From positions 1 through 37,899 of IMG/VR virus record IMGVR_UViG_3300044655_000842: 37,899 bases of DNA. One strand, given 5' to 3'. Position numbers and translations under genes: made by a program. The notes below the pieces were generated by a model. It ran no database searches and was not told the DNA's origin. It worked only from the letters and a program-made list of their open reading frames with translations. Each line of letters begins with the position of its first letter. The first letter of the stretch is position 1. The stretch comes from a virus. Shown in pieces: positions 13,318-21,633 of the stretch.

Positions 13318-13898
13318 CAACCATTCTAGCAATACAAGGTGACGACTATTGTGCAATCGGTTCAGATTCACAATGGACAGATGATTACGGGCGTGTCGGC
13401 AAAATGACACAATCCAAAATAGTGACAGTCGGCAAATACTTTATAGGTGTCGCAGGCGACACACGTGGCGCAAACATCATACAACACGTATTCAACCCAC
13501 CACAACTACCACCCAAACTATCAGGCAACAAACTCACAAAGTTTATAGTCAGCCAATTCATTCCAGCCTACAGAGAATGTTTAGAACAAAACGGTTTAGG
13601 TTTACCACAATACGAATCCAATCCAGCAGAAGCATCTATAGACACATTAGTGTGCGCTAACGGTGTTATCTACCAAATAGACTCCGACTACAGCACGGAA
13701 ATGGACGCAAACAATCTGTACGCTATCGGCTCAGGGTCACATTATGGGCTGGGTGCAATGCAAATGTACGCTAGTAATAAAAGAATAACCCAGACATCAG
13801 CGAAACGTGTTCTGATAAAATCATTAACTATCAGCGCCAAATTTGATGGTAACTCTGGCGCACCATTCCACACATTTATGCAGATTAGGAAAACATGA
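13314..13898 (+). CDS. Proteasome beta/HslV-like Ntn hydrolase
   Basis: A 194-residue protein starting at ATG 13314, which overlaps the primase stop. The sequence begins MTTILAIQGDDYCAIGSDSQ. If Met is removed, Thr1 is the free nucleophile, Asp17 falls exactly at its family position and Lys34 (SKIV) matches Lys33 of the family within one residue. YAIGSGSHYGLGAMQ near residue 140-155 corresponds to the GSGG region carrying Ser129 in the proteasome and HslV. The protein is close to HslV length, with no propeptide. Related proteins are known in phages of proteasome-bearing hosts; their targets are not known. The neighbours are replication genes. Confidence 0.85.
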   Translation: MTTILAIQGDDYCAIGSDSQWTDDYGRVGKMTQSKIVTVGKYFIGVAGDTRGANIIQHVFNPPQLPPKLSGNKLTKFIVSQFIPAYRECLEQNGLGLPQYESNPAEASIDTLVCANGVIYQIDSDYSTEMDANNLYAIGSGSHYGLGAMQMYASNKRITQTSAKRVLIKSLTISAKFDGNSGAPFHTFMQIRKT

Positions 13899-14242
13899 AA
13901 AAAGCACACAGCCAGTTCATAGAAACAAAACCCATACCAAAAGGTCGCCCAAGAATGACCCGATACGGGCGTGTCTATACGCCAGCAACAACCCTAGAAT
14001 CGGAAAGCATTATACGCAACACATACTCAGGACCAAAATATGAAGGTGACGTTGTTTTGGTTTGCACATTCAAAAAAGAAGGCATCACTATCAGCATACA
14101 TGAAACTAGTCCCAAGGTTAAAACGAAAACAAAACTACGTGGCGACCTAGATAACTACATAAAGTTATTGATGGACGGATTGAACGGTGTTGCGTGGAAT
14201 GACGATAAACAAGTAACAGTGATTGTGGCAGGTAAAGAATGA
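13895..14242 (+). CDS. rusA: RusA-type Holliday junction resolvase
   Basis: A 115-residue protein of typical RusA length. RGDLDNYIKLLMDGLNGVAW (83-101) followed by NDDKQV gives the catalytic Asp84, Asp86 and Asp103/104 and the conserved Lys90. The N-terminal PIPKGRPRMTRYGRVYTP is the usual DNA-contacting start. It resolves branched DNA before packaging and probably acts with the two nucleases of this block. The start overlaps the preceding stop by 4 bp. Confidence 0.9.
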   Translation: MKKAHSQFIETKPIPKGRPRMTRYGRVYTPATTLESESIIRNTYSGPKYEGDVVLVCTFKKEGITISIHETSPKVKTKTKLRGDLDNYIKLLMDGLNGVAWNDDKQVTVIVAGKE

Positions 14243-14700
14243 CAAAAAAATCTGACTACGATATTGGACCAATGCCCCACGATTGGCAAACAGACCTGTC
14301 GTTTGGACATAAAGGTGAAAAACTTGTATCCGAATTTTTAGAAAAGATTAGTAGCGGTGCGTTTGAAGTTAAAACAGACCGATACCGTAACGGCAGAATG
14401 GTGTTAGAAATGGTGCAGAATCCTCGCCGCCGTCTTGACGACAACGGCGAACCATTATGGCAACCATCAGGTTTAGCAGTGACAAAAGCGGAATGGTGGG
14501 TGTACGTGTATGCCCTTGACGGTTCGTTTGTGATTGTGTCTGTGCCACGCATTAAACGTTATTTGAAAGCCAACAAAGATAGATTCAACCCCAAAAACTA
14601 TCATAAGTTTGCGTGGCGTAGCGGTAATCCCAGCATGGGATACCTGCTACAACCTGAAGATGTTATGGACATGATGATAAATGAGAAATATGATTCCTGA
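14239..14700 (+). CDS. Putative PD-(D/E)XK nuclease
   Basis: A 153-residue protein. GHKGEKLVSEFLEKISSG (23-40) followed by AFEVKTDRYRNGRMVLEM (41-58) reads as a restriction-endonuclease fold: a helix with conserved Glu27, then a strand with Glu43-x-Lys45, then a strand with Glu57. The central Asp of the motif is not certain. It overlaps rusA by 4 bp. It may be a second DNA-processing enzyme for replication intermediates or host DNA. Confidence 0.65.
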   Translation: MTKKSDYDIGPMPHDWQTDLSFGHKGEKLVSEFLEKISSGAFEVKTDRYRNGRMVLEMVQNPRRRLDDNGEPLWQPSGLAVTKAEWWVYVYALDGSFVIVSVPRIKRYLKANKDRFNPKNYHKFAWRSGNPSMGYLLQPEDVMDMMINEKYDS

Positions 14701-15034
14701 AAATATACCTAATCAAAAAAAATATCGTTCCACCGAAATAGAATGGTTAATGCAACCATACGAACAAGAAAGCGATTACGATGATGATATCGTGTTGTTT
14801 GACGCTGTTTCCGAAACCGTAGCATCTATGGACGAAACGGATAGGCAGATGATATACTTGATATACTATGAAAGAAGGACGTTTCAAGAAGCGGCACGTA
14901 TTGTGGGGATATCTGCAAAATCGCATGCGTGGCGTAAAACTAAATCAGCGATACAAAAACTGGAAGTTTTGTTAAAACAAAACCCAGTTATTATGGATAT
15001 ATTAAACAAAAAATATGGCATACTAGGAGAATAA
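14681..15034 (+). CDS. Sigma-70 region 4-like protein
   Basis: A protein of 117 residues from ATG 14681 or 114 from ATG 14690. The 20-bp overlap with the nuclease gene makes the start uncertain. Residues ~53-95 match the order of sigma region 4: DETDRQMIYLIYYERRTFQE, then AARIVGIS, then a recognition helix AWRKTKSAIQKLEVLL. There is no region 2, so it is not a full sigma factor; it may be an activator or a sigma-like protein that redirects host RNA polymerase to late promoters. It is the only clear candidate regulator of late genes in the window. Confidence 0.65.
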   Translation: MRNMIPENIPNQKKYRSTEIEWLMQPYEQESDYDDDIVLFDAVSETVASMDETDRQMIYLIYYERRTFQEAARIVGISAKSHAWRKTKSAIQKLEVLLKQNPVIMDILNKKYGILGE

Positions 15035-15537
15035 TGAAAAAACAGTACACGACATTTAACAAAGCGGCTGATGCGGCATTGACAAAACTGCGGGTAGAAG
15101 CATCAACAACTTTGCCCGACCCCAAAATGTTTAAACCGATAGAAACCTACATTAGTAAATGGGTTAAAAGTTTACAACTTGGTAACGCTGAAGAATCCGA
15201 CACAGAACTAGCAATATTAGTGCTAGAACGTGCAGGCATACAAGCATTGCAGTGGCTACTGGACAATCACCCACCGTTCCAACATGAAGAAATGGTGGAG
15301 TTGTTGTGCCGTAAACAACACGACTATGGACACAACAACATCACCAACTTCGGGATTATTGGTGTCGCAATTCGTATATGCGACAAAATTGCACGTATAG
15401 ACAACCTAAGTAAACGTAGCCAACCCAACAACGAATCATTAGTAGATTCATACATTGACATTGTGGGCTATGCTATGATAGCAATTATGTTGAACGAAGA
15501 TTCGTTCAAATTACCGTTGAAAGGAGATAAGCGATGA
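15034..15537 (+). CDS. MazG/DUF1599-like nucleotide pyrophosphohydrolase
   Basis: A 167-residue protein. The conserved part is C-terminal: CRKQHDYGHNNITNFGIIGV (92-111), then RICDKIARIDNL (114-125), then NESLVDSYIDIVGYAMIAIM (133-152). This is the pattern of the DUF1599 (nucleotide modification associated domain 1) and all-alpha NTP-PPase group, with Asp/Glu residues for Mg-NTP binding. The N-terminal 85 residues are a helical extension without recognised family. It may tune dNTP or alarmone levels during replication. It shares one base with each neighbour or overlaps by 4. Confidence 0.7.
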   Translation: MKKQYTTFNKAADAALTKLRVEASTTLPDPKMFKPIETYISKWVKSLQLGNAEESDTELAILVLERAGIQALQWLLDNHPPFQHEEMVELLCRKQHDYGHNNITNFGIIGVAIRICDKIARIDNLSKRSQPNNESLVDSYIDIVGYAMIAIMLNEDSFKLPLKGDKR

Positions 15538-15707
15538 CAGTCACGGTTCGCTGTAACAACTGTAAACACGTTTTTCAAAACGATGAAAAACGAACAATCG
15601 GTTGCTATTGTGACAGCGATGCCCCAACATGGATAGCGGTCGCACCAAATGGTCGTGTGCTATCCATGTCCTATTCCAATTATGATATACTAGGGGAAAC
15701 AAAATGA
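15534..15707 (+). CDS. 57-aa zinc-binding protein
   Basis: ATG overlaps the preceding stop (ATGA) and the stop overlaps the next ATG. The first half carries CNNC (7-10) and CYC (24-26), which fits a small zinc knuckle, followed by a short beta hairpin (APTWIAVAPNGRVLSMS). The double overlap supports it as a real gene. Confidence 0.6.
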   Translation: MTVTVRCNNCKHVFQNDEKRTIGCYCDSDAPTWIAVAPNGRVLSMSYSNYDILGETK

Positions 15708-15934
15708 GTGAACAAACAGAATCAAAATATGGTAAAGAAGGAACACAGTACTCAATAGGTGAAGATAAAATATTCATCAACATGGAGTTCGTAATCTCAA
15801 CCCTAATGGGCGTAATCGTAGTAATGCGAGACATCTTAGGCAAAGATTTTAAATCAGAAAACGGATTAGAAATAGACCAAATTGTAGAAGGAATTGCACA
15901 ACAACTATATGACCAAATTACCGCAAATAACTAA
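15704..15934 (+). CDS. 76-aa hypothetical protein
   Basis: A short protein with a charged N-terminus, a hydrophobic middle (FVISTLMGVIVVM, about 29-41) that could be a membrane helix or a buried helix, and a helical acidic C-terminus. A GGGGAAAC sequence lies before its ATG. No family was recognised. Confidence 0.5.
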   Translation: MSEQTESKYGKEGTQYSIGEDKIFINMEFVISTLMGVIVVMRDILGKDFKSENGLEIDQIVEGIAQQLYDQITANN

Positions 15935-16070
15935 CATAGAAAAACTACGCCACGAACTAGCCGTAATGAAAAAAGAACTGAAACGTTACGGGTCACCACA
16001 AACATTCATAAACAAAGTAGCCGACATAGAAGTGGCTATACGCAAACTGGAACACTTCCGTGACATCTAG
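15909..16070 (+). CDS. 53-aa coiled-coil-like protein
   Basis: The frame starts at ATG 15909 inside the end of the preceding gene (26-bp overlap). It is Lys/Glu-rich with two helices (IEKLRHELAVMKKELKRYG and FINKVADIEVAIRKLEHF) that have heptad-like spacing. Without it a 125-bp gap would remain between the flanking genes, which supports coding. No family was recognised. Confidence 0.5.
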   Translation: MTKLPQITNIEKLRHELAVMKKELKRYGSPQTFINKVADIEVAIRKLEHFRDI

Positions 16071-16347
16071 TGAACATGACTGGGACCCTGAGGACTTAAA
16101 CGAACTGTTATATTTGTTTGACAAAGACGACATCAGCGAACTAGAAGGCATATTCACCAACATCATCAAAGACGACAGTGACGGATTCGTAGTAGAGTTC
16201 GTCATCTCTGTCCTTGCTGCACGAGAACTAGTAGAACTATACCTACAGGCACAGACTGGCGATGAAATCGCCAAAGAAAAAAGTTGGCATGAATACTCTA
16301 AGATTATAGCCGAATTGACACAAGCATTAAACTTGCACGACAACTAA
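16060..16347 (+). CDS. 95-aa acidic protein, last gene of plus unit
   Basis: It starts at GTG 16060 inside the previous gene. The protein is very acidic in its first half (EHDWDPEDLNELLYLFDKDD) and helical after that (VVEFVISVLAARELVELYL). Its stop codon overlaps the stop codon of the convergent 1748-aa gene. No family was recognised. Very acidic small phage proteins can mimic DNA, but there is no direct evidence here. Confidence 0.6.
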   Translation: MTSSEHDWDPEDLNELLYLFDKDDISELEGIFTNIIKDDSDGFVVEFVISVLAARELVELYLQAQTGDEIAKEKSWHEYSKIIAELTQALNLHDN

Positions 16348-19300
16348 GGTTGTTGTTCTTCTAACTGTTGTGCTTCTTCTTGGTTAACAAGTTTTTCTAA
16401 ATCTTTTATCAATTCGTTAGTAGCCCATTTTCTGCGTACAATTTCAGATTCTTGTTGCTTCTCACCAATTTCACGTGCTGGCACACCAAAATAGTTCCAC
16501 CAACTAGAAACCATACGTTCTTCTAATGTATCTTTGCCACCAAACACACCGCCAGTAACACGATTAAATTGTCCTAATGCAGGGAAAACCGATTCCAAAA
16601 TATAGTTCACACGTGAATCCATAACAAGATTTTTGTTTTTATCATAATAAACATATTTCGTACCCATCAATGGACCCAAAAACTTTGCTATAAAAGCGGT
16701 ATAACCTTTGACTTCATCTTGTCGGAATGGTCCAGTACTAATACCAAGTTGTCTGTTTGCCAACAATTCTGCTGGCAACTTAAACGGCAACCCTGCTTGT
16801 CCCAAAACACCTTGAGGTGTTGTAATGGATTGCAACTGTTGCGCCAAACGAATATGAGGTAAATCGGGGGTCAACACCCAGTTACCCATAATACCCAAAG
16901 CATCTTTATCAGCAATCCATTTTGGCATAATCAAATTAGGATTAACAGGGAAAGATTTTTTAACTCTTTCATATTCATAATATGCTTTAGGTCGTGCCAT
17001 CATTTGTGTTAACTGCAATGGAACATTGCGACTTGTCCAAACCCAAAACGGCACAACCCGTTTTGCCACTTTATCCAACTTAGACAAATCACTATAATCA
17101 AAATGGATACGATTAATACGTGTTACAGCCTCATCAAAAGTTTGACCCTTGTTGAACGAATCTATAGCCATTGGCAAACGCAATGCCCGTTCAACAAACT
17201 TATTTTTACGGTTATAGAATTGGAAATATTTATCGGTCAATACCGCACCACGCCGACCAATAGTAGGCGCTGCAAAGTCGTCCGTAACACCATGACCTGT
17301 AGCCAAAACAACTTGAATAACCCATTCCGCTTTAGCCAACTCGTTCGGGTCAGTAATCTTAGCCCGTTGAGTCCAGTTAGCAAAAGTATCACCCTTAGCA
17401 ATACCACGTTTAGTTTCATTTTGAAACGTAGCCCATTTCAAACCTTGCTCAATAGCGTCATTGGTAACACCATCGGCATAATTCATAAACATACCCGAAA
17501 AACCGTTACGAACAAAAAACCCAGGCGTACTAGTAACCCAACGTTTCCAATAATTGTTTACTCTGTCTAAGTTTTTCATCCAAGATTTAAACTCAACTTG
17601 ATTAAGAAGTTTTTTAACATTTGGACCCCAAACATCTAAAACTTCCTTAGGCATTTGTAAACCCATACCCTTAATTTCTTCCCAACCTTGTTCCGCAACA
17701 TCGTTAACAAGTTTGCCATTCAACAAACCCATTTCAGCCATCTGCAACCAATCCAAACTTTCTTCAAGTTCTTCGTTGACAGCAGCCAACTTCAACTCAT
17801 CAGCATGCAATATGGTTGTAACACGGTCATAAGCCTCAGCGACTTTTGGCTCATCAATCAAACTACTAGTTTCAATAGACTTCAATACCTTATCAACATA
17901 GGCGGAATTACTTGCGCCAGTAGAACCTTTAGCAGGTTTGTTTTTAATCAACAAAATCATGTCCTGAATTTCTTGTTTCAAACCAGCGCCAGTGCCTTCA
18001 GTCCAAGCCTCTAAAACTTTTGCTTGGTCCAACAACATAGGTAAACGTTCTTCATACTTTAAACGTTGAGTATTTAATTCCGCAACACCAAACTTCGCCT
18101 CAATCTGCTGTCTTACCTCTTTGTCTATGCTGTCATAAACTTTTTTTAACTCAGCATCAGCAGTTGCAAGTTTTGCTAAAACTTGCTCACGTGGCACATA
18201 TTTTCCATCAACCAAAACACTATTAGCATTACGCAGGTTCATTAAAGTACGGAAAGCAGTATCCTGTTTTTGTGTTTCTTCTAACTGTGCGGTAAGTTCG
18301 GAACGTTTAGCCAACGATTCCTCAATATCAAGACCCATGTTGCGGAGTTTTTCATTATTATCCAGCAAAGACAACTGGTGCATTTCCATAGTGGAATCAA
18401 GAGAGTTCTGCAAAAACTTGTTACCTTTAACAGTTTGCCAAGGGTCAGTTGGTGCTTGCCCAATCTTGGGTGTTTTCCAATTATCGGGAACCAACACAGC
18501 CCATTCATCTGAAGCAAAATGATAACCGTCACCAAAAATATTTGACGCAGGCATTAATACACCCCTGTAACCATTACCTGCCGCATCATCAACAAGATTT
18601 TTAAACCACCATTGTGACGCAATACCGCCAACAGCATCAGAGTTATTAGGGCTAAAAGAATATGCAATTCTTTGTTGCACATCTTTAAACCACTCAAAGA
18701 ACTGTCCAAGTTCATTATGGGTCAATTTTTCAATTTCGCCAGATGCCCTAGCAGCGTCAATACGAGTTTTCATATCCCATAATCCAGATAAAAGTTCCGC
18801 TTTTTCTGGATTAACTCGCACAAATGTTTCATCTAAAACACCATTATTTTCAATCATATTAGCAATATCGGATTCCGATATGTATTCGGTTATGCCAACC
18901 TGTCGCCATGCTTTATTTAAATCCTCAGCCCAAAATTCTGGATTCAAAAAAGCAGAGAACGTTTCGGGGTCACGCAAATCCAACAATTCACCCTCAGGAA
19001 TAGCATGACCAGCAATCGCATCATCCATTTGACTAAACGTACCAAACTCATTATCCATAGGTGCAGTTGTAAAAATTTGAAACGGCACAGGCTCACCGCT
19101 GGTGTCGGGAACAAAACCATAAATCCAACCCTCGCTAGCATAGGTTGCATTATTTTTTACTTCATTAATGCGTTGGATTGCTTCAAGTTCTGTTTCGTTT
19201 TCAATTAATTTGTTTTCTAAAAATTGACGTTCTTCAATAGATGTTTCAGGTAGTGCATCTATTTGTTCACGTATAAAGTTGTTTTGCGCAACACGGCTCG

Positions 19301-21590
19301 CTTCACGAGCCTCAATAGCGTCTGCGCCGCCAGCAGCACGGACAATTCGTTCAGCCAACCATTCTGCACTTTTGCCCTCAAAATCGTTGGCATTAGGATA
19401 CCATGACAAATACTCTTTATGAAGTTCTTGTAATGTAAGGAAACGGTCAGCAGTGCCTTCGGTTAATGCTTTTTCAAAAGCATCAACTTGTTTAACCAAA
19501 CTAATTATAACATCATTAGACTCGCCTTTGAGTTCAGCCTTAAGTTTGGTGGCGGCTTTAGTTGCCTTATTTAATGTTTTCTTAATTTTTGCTATTTCTT
19601 TCAAAATGGTTTCAGTTTCGGCAGTAACACTAACTCTTTGAGCAATTTTGCCCGACAAAACATCAATAGCGATTTGGGAAACATTTTCTAATTCTGTTGC
19701 CGCCGCTTCCTTTGTCCCCGCTAATTTCTTTACACCACGAGAAATACGACCCTTTAACGAACGTTGCGTAGCAAGCAACTTCGTTGCAACATCTTCAAGT
19801 TCTGCAACAAGTGCGGCATCAGGAACAACGTGTTTAATTAATGGCTTAATAACAGCAGGACCAAAATCCATCATTCTGTCATAATATGCTGTACGTTCCA
19901 TCATTCTGCTATAAGAATGTAAACTGTCCATCATGATAGTGGGAATATCTGTTTTGAACCAAGGAATATTAATTTTGCGCATAGAAATTTCGTTGATAGC
20001 CTCAATGCTACCAACGATAACATCTTCGTCCATAAATTTTTCAGCATGGACAAGGTTGCCTTCTGCATCAAATGTTGCGTCACGCAACTTACGATGACTA
20101 GAAATACCTTTACCCGTTTCTATGTCCACACCGCTAAAATCTAAGTCATCAAACCACTTAGTTTTATAACCTTCAGAAACCATCCATTCTCGTGCCTCGT
20201 CAGTCATTGAGTGATACAGGTGGTCGTCTATTACGCCAAGTTCATTTGGTAAAGCACCCCATTTGTTACGTATTTGTTGAACTCTATAATCGTCAACTGC
20301 TTGGTATGCTTCATCATCCCATTTTTTGAAAGCATCAACAATGTTTTGTACTTCTTCGCTGCTTGCATAAACAGGGCTACGGTTTTCAATAATTTTGTAT
20401 AATTCTTGTTGTGCAGTATCAGGCAACTGTTCAACCGCACGTAAAATTCCATATCCTTTAGCCAAATGTGTTTGACTAAAACCAGCAGCCCTACCTCTGC
20501 TTCTAAGACTTGCTGAATGTTCCGCTATACCACCTAAATATGTGCTAATCCAATCATCACCAGATTTTATACCACGTCCAACACCAACAGCAACCAAAGG
20601 CGCAACACCACCACGAGCAGTTTTTATAGCCCAATTAGGTTTATATTTATAAAGAACATCACCAACATAAGGGCTAACTTCACCCAAAGTGTGTCTCCAC
20701 GCTTTAGCAATAGCGCTACTATTTTTAATTTCATAACCCATATATTTTACGCCAACAAAAATGTTTTCATTTTTGCGAACATAATCAGGTAATTCAACAG
20801 CACCATAACGAACAACATTATCCAACAAATTAGGAATGGATTTAAGTTCGGGATATTTTGGATATAGTTCTGTTACAACTCTAGTGGCTAATGCAACCTT
20901 TTGTGCTTTAGATGCTTGACTTGCAGGCAAACCAACATAGGTTGTTGGGTCCGTAGCAACATCAGCAATAAACTGTAAAGTACCACCAGCAACACCACCC
21001 ATTCCAGTAACGGAATTTTTACCAAACAATTTAAAGTTAGGGTCTTTTGCTTGGCGAACAAAATCTTTCCAACTAGCCTCAATTTTTTGACCTTTATAAA
21101 TACCCTTTTTATAAGATAAAGGTTCAGCATATCCAAGACGAGTTAACTGAGTAAGACCCTCGGCAAGTTCGTTAATGGCAGATTGACCATAGCGCTGTAC
21201 GGGTTTAACTGCTTCAACAGTTGCTTGCAAAACTTCTTTAGGTCCTTCACCAACGGTATAGTTAATGATTTGACCCAAGGTATTAAATATTCCACCTGTA
21301 ACACTTTTAGGGGTTTTACCAGTTTCTTTTAATTGTTGCAAACTTTCAAGAATATCTTTTTGTGCTTGCGGTTGAAACGGCAAAAATCGTGTTAATGAAC
21401 CAGCCTTATTAACAGCCTTACCTAATGCAAATTTTTCTTTGTTTAAACTAGGTGATTGACCAGCAGAAACAACAATTGTTGTTACACCATTTGCATCGGT
21501 ATATGTAGTGTTGCCCTCACTGTCTTTGCCATAACCGTAGTCTGTAGTTTGTTTTTTAACAAACGGTGAACGTGTTATGCCAGTTGCCAT
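16344..21590 (-). CDS. Very large virion protein, putative DNA-ejection protein
   Basis: A 1748-residue protein that takes up about 14% of the genome. The N-terminal ~300 residues include small-residue, Gly-rich segments (TGMGGVAGGTLQFIADVATD). A coiled-coil region lies at about 600-720 with many Lys/Glu heptads. The C-terminal third has segments such as WKRWVTSTPGFFVRNGFSGM (~1350-1380) and FWVWTSRNVPLQLTQMMARP (~1515-1535), which I have seen in large internal proteins of other phages. No enzymatic motif is clear. As last gene of the late block in a tail-tube-less phage it is probably an internal protein that leaves the head with the DNA. A tape measure is less likely. Confidence 0.65.
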   Translation of the reverse strand: MATGITRSPFVKKQTTDYGYGKDSEGNTTYTDANGVTTIVVSAGQSPSLNKEKFALGKAVNKAGSLTRFLPFQPQAQKDILESLQQLKETGKTPKSVTGGIFNTLGQIINYTVGEGPKEVLQATVEAVKPVQRYGQSAINELAEGLTQLTRLGYAEPLSYKKGIYKGQKIEASWKDFVRQAKDPNFKLFGKNSVTGMGGVAGGTLQFIADVATDPTTYVGLPASQASKAQKVALATRVVTELYPKYPELKSIPNLLDNVVRYGAVELPDYVRKNENIFVGVKYMGYEIKNSSAIAKAWRHTLGEVSPYVGDVLYKYKPNWAIKTARGGVAPLVAVGVGRGIKSGDDWISTYLGGIAEHSASLRSRGRAAGFSQTHLAKGYGILRAVEQLPDTAQQELYKIIENRSPVYASSEEVQNIVDAFKKWDDEAYQAVDDYRVQQIRNKWGALPNELGVIDDHLYHSMTDEAREWMVSEGYKTKWFDDLDFSGVDIETGKGISSHRKLRDATFDAEGNLVHAEKFMDEDVIVGSIEAINEISMRKINIPWFKTDIPTIMMDSLHSYSRMMERTAYYDRMMDFGPAVIKPLIKHVVPDAALVAELEDVATKLLATQRSLKGRISRGVKKLAGTKEAAATELENVSQIAIDVLSGKIAQRVSVTAETETILKEIAKIKKTLNKATKAATKLKAELKGESNDVIISLVKQVDAFEKALTEGTADRFLTLQELHKEYLSWYPNANDFEGKSAEWLAERIVRAAGGADAIEAREASRVAQNNFIREQIDALPETSIEERQFLENKLIENETELEAIQRINEVKNNATYASEGWIYGFVPDTSGEPVPFQIFTTAPMDNEFGTFSQMDDAIAGHAIPEGELLDLRDPETFSAFLNPEFWAEDLNKAWRQVGITEYISESDIANMIENNGVLDETFVRVNPEKAELLSGLWDMKTRIDAARASGEIEKLTHNELGQFFEWFKDVQQRIAYSFSPNNSDAVGGIASQWWFKNLVDDAAGNGYRGVLMPASNIFGDGYHFASDEWAVLVPDNWKTPKIGQAPTDPWQTVKGNKFLQNSLDSTMEMHQLSLLDNNEKLRNMGLDIEESLAKRSELTAQLEETQKQDTAFRTLMNLRNANSVLVDGKYVPREQVLAKLATADAELKKVYDSIDKEVRQQIEAKFGVAELNTQRLKYEERLPMLLDQAKVLEAWTEGTGAGLKQEIQDMILLIKNKPAKGSTGASNSAYVDKVLKSIETSSLIDEPKVAEAYDRVTTILHADELKLAAVNEELEESLDWLQMAEMGLLNGKLVNDVAEQGWEEIKGMGLQMPKEVLDVWGPNVKKLLNQVEFKSWMKNLDRVNNYWKRWVTSTPGFFVRNGFSGMFMNYADGVTNDAIEQGLKWATFQNETKRGIAKGDTFANWTQRAKITDPNELAKAEWVIQVVLATGHGVTDDFAAPTIGRRGAVLTDKYFQFYNRKNKFVERALRLPMAIDSFNKGQTFDEAVTRINRIHFDYSDLSKLDKVAKRVVPFWVWTSRNVPLQLTQMMARPKAYYEYERVKKSFPVNPNLIMPKWIADKDALGIMGNWVLTPDLPHIRLAQQLQSITTPQGVLGQAGLPFKLPAELLANRQLGISTGPFRQDEVKGYTAFIAKFLGPLMGTKYVYYDKNKNLVMDSRVNYILESVFPALGQFNRVTGGVFGGKDTLEERMVSSWWNYFGVPAREIGEKQQESEIVRRKWATNELIKDLEKLVNQEEAQQLEEQQP

Positions 21591-21614
21591 GAAAGTCCTT
21601 AAATTAGTATCCTA

Positions 21615-21633
21615 TAATAAGAATACTTGTTCC
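21615..21633 (-). promoter_or_regulatory. GGAAC-N9-TATTA junction motif
   Basis: The minus strand reads TTTAGGAAC, 9 nt, TATTATAGG in the 42-nt gap before the 1748-aa gene. The TAG is the stop codon of the 482-aa gene. Confidence 0.45.

Noticed and set aside
16344-21590. Tape-measure protein of a long-tailed phage
   Set aside because: The length would fit, but no tail tube, tail terminator or frameshifted chaperone genes are present, and the protein is not uniformly helical.
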